A stretch of 64,000 nt of DNA, taken from Chloroflexota bacterium (GTDB lineage Bacteria > Chloroflexota > Anaerolineae > Anaerolineales > Villigracilaceae). Below are positions 60,489-64,000 of this stretch, piece after piece. Each line of letters opens with the position of its first letter. Position 1 is the first letter of the stretch. Below the pieces are notes generated by a model. It was not told the origin of the DNA, did no database searches, and saw only the letters and a program-made list of their open reading frames with translations. Position numbers and translations under genes: made by a program. The stretch covers positions 48,801-112,800 of the forward strand of contig JAKOVF010000146.1 of assembly GCA_029782225.1 (NCBI GenBank). Reading direction: 5' to 3'.

Positions 60489-60956
60489 ATGAAAGTTGCG
60501 ATTGGTTTTGACCATGCGGGTTTTCCGCTACGGAATGTCATCCTGGAAGCGATTCGCGCTGAGGGCCACGAGCCAATTGACCTCGGTACATTCACGCCTG
60601 AAAGCGTGGATTTTCCTGACTACTCAGAGAAAGTTGGCCGTGCACTTCAAAACGGGGAGGCCGAGCGCGGTATTCTGGTTTGCGGTTCCGGGGTGGGTGC
60701 CTGCATTGCTGCCAATAAAATGAAAGGTGTGTACGCTTCCATTTGCCATGATACGTATTCCGCTGCGCAGGGTGTCCTGCACGATGATATGAATCTGCTC
60801 TGCCTCGGCGGACGCGTGATCGGGCCCGAGGTGGCAAGCTCCCTTGTCAAGGCTTTCCTGGGTGCTCACTACATCGGCAATGATCCCGGGGGAGAGCGTC
60901 TGGCGCGGCGCGTAGAAAAAATCAAGAGGATGGAGAAGGGCGAATCAGTTTTGTAG
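60489..60956 (+). CDS. rpiB: Ribose-5-phosphate isomerase B
   Basis: A 155-residue isomerase that interconverts ribose 5-phosphate and ribulose 5-phosphate. MKVAIGFDHAGFPLRNVILEA opens the phosphate-binding site, VCGSGVGACIAANK carries the catalytic Cys, and ICHDTYSAAQGVLHDDMNLLCLGGR the second substrate loop. In the catalytic loop Ser takes the place of the more usual Thr (CGSG versus CGTG). It follows tkt by 85 bases and precedes the tal-pgi gene by eight. Confidence 0.93.
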   Translation: MKVAIGFDHAGFPLRNVILEAIRAEGHEPIDLGTFTPESVDFPDYSEKVGRALQNGEAERGILVCGSGVGACIAANKMKGVYASICHDTYSAAQGVLHDDMNLLCLGGRVIGPEVASSLVKAFLGAHYIGNDPGGERLARRVEKIKRMEKGESVL

Positions 60957-60964
60957 AGGTGATT

Positions 60965-63658
60965 ATGTCAGAGAGAATCAAGAAGTTAACAGAGTTGGGC
61001 CAGTCGATCTGGCTGGATACCATCAGCCGAAAGGTCTTGGAAAACGGAGAATTTCGTGCGATGATCGAGCGTGGCGATATTCGCGGCGTGACGTCAAATC
61101 CGAGCATTTTCAACGCGGCGATTGCAAAAACCACCGATTATGATTCCGCACTCATTCCGCTTGCATGGGCAGGCTGGGATGCGGAGAAAATATTCTGGCA
61201 GCTTGCTGTGGAAGACATTCGTGCCGCCTGTGACGCCTTTATGCCGCTCTTTGAGGAGACCAACGGCGGCGACGGCTTCGTGAGCATCGAAGTTAGTCCG
61301 TTCATCGCCAATGATACGGAAAAAACCACTGCACAGGCACAGCAGTTATGGGTGCGCGTGGCGCGGCCGAATCTGATGGTTAAGATTCCCGCTACCGCAG
61401 AAGGTATCCCTGCTATTCGTAAATCCATTGCCTCTGGCGTTAATATCAACATCACGCTTATCTTTTCGCTGGATCGATATGCTGAAGTGATGGAGGCCTA
61501 CTTCAGCGGGCTCGAAGATCGAATTACAGCCGGTCAGTCGATTCAAACCATCTCTTCTGTCGCATCCTTCTTTGTTTCGCGCGTAGACACGAAAGTTGAT
61601 GGGAAGCTGCCCGAAAACTCACCATTGCGCGGCAAGGCTGCGAATGCAAATGCCAAACTCGCCTATCAATTGTTCCTGAAGAAGTTTTCAGGTGAGCGCT
61701 GGGAAAAACTAAAATCGCACGGTGCGCGCCTCCAGCGTCCGCTGTGGGCTTCGACCAGCACCAAGAATCCGGCCTATCCCGATACGCTATACGTGAACGA
61801 CCTGATTGGTCCCAATACGATCAACACTATGCCGCCGGTTACGATCGAGGCTTTCCGCGATCATGGCGTCCCTGAGGTTGCCATCACGCGTGATGTCGAC
61901 AAAGCACGCGACGAGATTGCTCAGATCGAAGCGGCGGGCATCTCGATGGAAACAGTGACCTATGAGTTGGAGGTGGAAGGCGTTCAAGCATTTTCAGAAG
62001 CCTTTACAGGACTCCTTTCGGCGATCGAGGACAAACGCAAGAAGGCCGCCTTCTCCATTGGGCCGCTGGCCGATTCCGTTTCCAGACGGATTGCGAAGCT
62101 GGAAGAGGACTCGGTTCCCGCGCGACTCTGGCAGCATGACCCCACCTTATGGGCGAGCGACCGAGCCGGCCAGGCTGAAGTCAAGATTCGACTCGGCTGG
62201 CTCGACTCGGTGGCCGATGCTCGCGGGCGACTTGATGGCTATCGTTCCTTCGCCAGGGAAATCCACGATGCCGGCATTCGCCGCGTCCTTGTGCTGGGAA
62301 TGGGCGGTTCGTCCCTGACCGCAGAAGTCCTTAGCTCCCTGGCTGCAGGGACGAATCTCGAGGCGGGCGTCTCACTATCCATTCTTGATTCCACTGATCC
62401 GAACCAGGTGACGCAGATGGCGGAGTATTTCCCGCCCGATCAATCCTTGTACATTGTCTCCAGCAAATCAGGCGGCACGGCCGAGGTGAATGCTGCTTTT
62501 GATTACTTCTGGAGTCTCAGCGAAGGGGATGGCTCACGGTTTATCGCGATTACCGATCCGGGTACCTCACTGGAAGCGCTGGCCAAGCAGCGCGGTTTTA
62601 GAAAGATTTTCTCTGCCGATCCAAATGTTGGTGGCCGCTACTCCGCGCTGACCGATTTTGGACTCGTCCCTGCCGCGCTCATGGAATTCGACCTCAACAA
62701 GCTGCTGGATCGCGCCGATTGGATGCGACATCAATGCCTGGCGGATGTCCCAGTAGCACGGAATCCCGGTTTTGCATTGGGCGCCCTGATGGCTGAGTCT
62801 GCTCTTGCAGGCCGCGACAAGCTGACGATCGTGGCTGATCCGTCTGTAGCGGCGCTGGCTGGCTGGATCGAGCAGGTCATCGCCGAGTCGAGTGGCAAGA
62901 ACGGCAAGGGAATCCTTCCCGTTGCCCTGGAGCCGCTCGGCGCCCCAGAAGCCTACGGGAATGATCGTCTATTTATGTACCTGCGTCACAAAGGTGATCT
63001 GGATGCCGATCTCGCGGCGTTGAAGAACGCAGGCCAGCCGGTCATCGAATTTCCGATTGCTGATGCTTACGCCGCCGGCGCTGAGTTCTTCCGCTGGGAA
63101 ACGGCGATCGCTGTGGCCTGTCACATTCTCGGCATCAATGCCTTTGACCAGCCCGATGTTCAGGATAGCAAGGAACGTACGAAGGCAAAGATCGCGGATT
63201 ATCAAAAGACTGGCAAGCTGGCAGATGTCGAGCTGGTAAATCTGTCGGATGCGAAAGCTGCGGTTGAGAAGTTCTTGTCTGGCGCGAAGGCCGGGCATTT
63301 TGTGTCCGTCAATGCCTATCTCCCGCGTACCAGCGACATGATCGAGGTTTTGCAGGCGATGCGAATTGGTATCCGCGAAATGACAAAATGTGCGGTGACC
63401 GCTGGATTCGGTCCGCGCTTCCAGCATTCGACCGGCCAGTTCCACAAAGGCGGCCCGAACAAGGGCCGGTTCATCCAGGTCGTGTATGACGTCGAGAAGG
63501 ATATCGAAATCCCCAATGAAGGCCTGACTTTTGGCACGCTCATCCGCGCGCAGGCTCTAGGTGATTACGAAGCCCTGAAAGCTGCTGGGAGGCGGGTGCT
63601 GCGGGTTTGCCTGCCCTCACTCGACGACGCTAAGAGTCTGGCAAATATAGCGGACTAG
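60965..63658 (+). CDS. tal-pgi: Bifunctional transaldolase / glucose-6-phosphate isomerase
   Basis: An 897-residue fusion. Residues 1-365 are transaldolase: LTELGQSIWLDTISRKVLE, GVTSNPSIFNAA, and the Schiff-base Lys in LMVKIPATAEG. Residues about 375-890 are phosphoglucose isomerase: VLGMGGSSLTAEVL, IVSSKSGGTAEVNAAF, DPNVGGRYSALTDFGLVPAAL and the C-terminal FGPRFQHSTGQFHKGGPNKGRF. The fusion joins sedoheptulose/fructose interconversion with glucose 6-phosphate formation. The ATG at 60965 follows AGAGGTGA; a GTG at 60959 is part of that site. Confidence 0.95.
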   Translation: MSERIKKLTELGQSIWLDTISRKVLENGEFRAMIERGDIRGVTSNPSIFNAAIAKTTDYDSALIPLAWAGWDAEKIFWQLAVEDIRAACDAFMPLFEETNGGDGFVSIEVSPFIANDTEKTTAQAQQLWVRVARPNLMVKIPATAEGIPAIRKSIASGVNINITLIFSLDRYAEVMEAYFSGLEDRITAGQSIQTISSVASFFVSRVDTKVDGKLPENSPLRGKAANANAKLAYQLFLKKFSGERWEKLKSHGARLQRPLWASTSTKNPAYPDTLYVNDLIGPNTINTMPPVTIEAFRDHGVPEVAITRDVDKARDEIAQIEAAGISMETVTYELEVEGVQAFSEAFTGLLSAIEDKRKKAAFSIGPLADSVSRRIAKLEEDSVPARLWQHDPTLWASDRAGQAEVKIRLGWLDSVADARGRLDGYRSFAREIHDAGIRRVLVLGMGGSSLTAEVLSSLAAGTNLEAGVSLSILDSTDPNQVTQMAEYFPPDQSLYIVSSKSGGTAEVNAAFDYFWSLSEGDGSRFIAITDPGTSLEALAKQRGFRKIFSADPNVGGRYSALTDFGLVPAALMEFDLNKLLDRADWMRHQCLADVPVARNPGFALGALMAESALAGRDKLTIVADPSVAALAGWIEQVIAESSGKNGKGILPVALEPLGAPEAYGNDRLFMYLRHKGDLDADLAALKNAGQPVIEFPIADAYAAGAEFFRWETAIAVACHILGINAFDQPDVQDSKERTKAKIADYQKTGKLADVELVNLSDAKAAVEKFLSGAKAGHFVSVNAYLPRTSDMIEVLQAMRIGIREMTKCAVTAGFGPRFQHSTGQFHKGGPNKGRFIQVVYDVEKDIEIPNEGLTFGTLIRAQALGDYEALKAAGRRVLRVCLPSLDDAKSLANIAD

Positions 63659-63675
63659 GATCACGGATTACCGGT

Positions 63676-63728
63676 CAAGCCGCGAAGGCGCGAAGACTCC
63701 ACGGTTTCTTGGCGTGCTTCGCGGTTTG
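63676..63728. repeat. Imperfect hairpin (CAAGCCGCGAAG / CTTCGCGGTTTG)
   Basis: Twelve-base arms with one G-T pair, enclosing GCGCGAAG-like sequence, 17 bases after the tal-pgi stop. The motif CCGCGAAGGCGCGAAG resembles a dispersed intergenic repeat seen in many bacteria. It may also serve as a terminator, although no long T-run follows. Confidence 0.5.
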
Positions 63729-63738
63729 ATTTTGTCTA

Positions 63739-63769
63739 TTGACTTTACCGTTGAAAAGTTCAATAAAAT
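63739..63769 (+). promoter_or_regulatory. Candidate promoter for the acyltransferase gene
   Basis: TTGACT (63739-63744) and TAAAAT (63764-63769) with a 19-base spacer; shifting to AATAAA gives 17. It lies about 80 bases before the GTG start. Confidence 0.4.
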
Positions 63770-63851
63770 CAGACTTGCTGCTGGAAATTGAAACCATGCC
63801 TCAGCGATGTTTTCTCCGTAAAGTGGTTGAGGCTGGCTTTGGAGACGTTGC

Positions 63852-64000
63852 GTGACAAATCATCTGCCGTCTGATTCGTCAGCACTGCCCAAATACATTC
63901 CGCAGCTGGATGGCCTTAGAGCGATTGCCATTATAGGTGTAATGTTATTTCATCACCAAATTCCTGGCTTTAACATTGGTTGGGCCGGCGTCAATCTGTT
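63852..64000 (+). CDS. Acyltransferase family 3 protein (OafA-like), 3' end outside window
   Basis: An open frame from a GTG at 63852 runs to the window edge (49 codons plus two bases). It reads YIPQLDGLRAIAIIGVMLFHH and then GWAGVNL, the N-terminal signature of acyltransferase-3 membrane proteins (LDGLRA, FHH, GW-GV-LF) that O-acylate sugars of surface polysaccharides. GGAG lies seven bases before the GTG. Only the first membrane helix and the catalytic-His region are visible. Confidence 0.85.
   Translation, partial: MTNHLPSDSSALPKYIPQLDGLRAIAIIGVMLFHHQIPGFNIGWAGVNL

Overview
The window looks like one contiguous stretch of a chromosome from a Chloroflexota bacterium, most likely Anaerolineae. 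This is an inference from gene content: a transaldolase/glucose-6-phosphate isomerase fusion, GldA/F/G-type ABC export genes with a DUF4340 partner, many multi-membrane GT39/GT87-like glycosyltransferases, CAP-LysM surface proteins, Thr/Pro-rich linkers, and a Tad pilus locus without a secretin. I saw no rRNA, tRNA, CRISPR array, transposase, integrase or phage gene. Genes are dense and on both strands, in short operons often separated by perfect hairpins.

Layout. 1-2.0 kb: two membrane glycosyltransferase-like genes on the minus strand, the first cut by the window edge and overlapping its neighbour by 4 bases. 2.0-3.3 kb: primary sigma factor. 3.4-7.4 kb: GldA/F/G-DUF4340 ABC operon. 7.6-11.3 kb: plus-strand AlaX-type tRNA editing protein, lipoprotein, aldo/keto reductase and CAP-LysM protein. 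11.4-15.0 kb: minus-strand beta-propeller/zinc-ribbon protein, membrane protein and DUF2652-SRPBCC protein. 15.0-18.2 kb: GT4 glycosyltransferase, small membrane protein, thioesterase and chromate transporter. 18.4-21.9 kb: six-gene minus-strand operon (membrane protein, winged-helix regulator, ABC ATPase and permease, two ABM-fold proteins) behind a near-consensus promoter covered by twin palindromes. 22.2-31.5 kb: PilZ protein, FMO-like flavoprotein, VWA and MoxR pair, GT4, small Cys protein, radical SAM, EamA exporter, lipid kinase and GNAT.

31.5-40.4 kb holds the most unusual locus: six consecutive minus-strand genes whose proteins together carry seven copies of one roughly 65-residue double zinc-ribbon module, joined to unrelated partner domains (TPR plus RDD membrane domain, LamG-like sandwich, OB-like fold, a polytopic membrane domain with a DnaJ-type cysteine-rich domain). 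40.6-44.9 kb: three polytopic glycosyltransferase-like genes. 45.0-53.0 kb: DegS/DegU-like two-component pair, then flp pilin, cpaB, cpaE/tadZ, tadA, tadB and tadC. 53.1-58.3 kb: comF, long-form hpf, folE, Lgt-like, thioredoxin-like, DUF429, and a cyclic-nucleotide-binding/DUF1003 protein. 58.4-63.7 kb: transketolase, rpiB and tal-pgi, which cover much of the non-oxidative pentose phosphate route. The window ends inside an acyltransferase-3 gene.

Several plus-strand genes have TATAAT only 6-7 bases before the ATG, which suggests leaderless transcripts. Two copies of a dispersed palindromic element (ends TGTCATTGCGAG) and other intergenic hairpins sit between genes. All functions are homology judgements made by eye; no database search was run.
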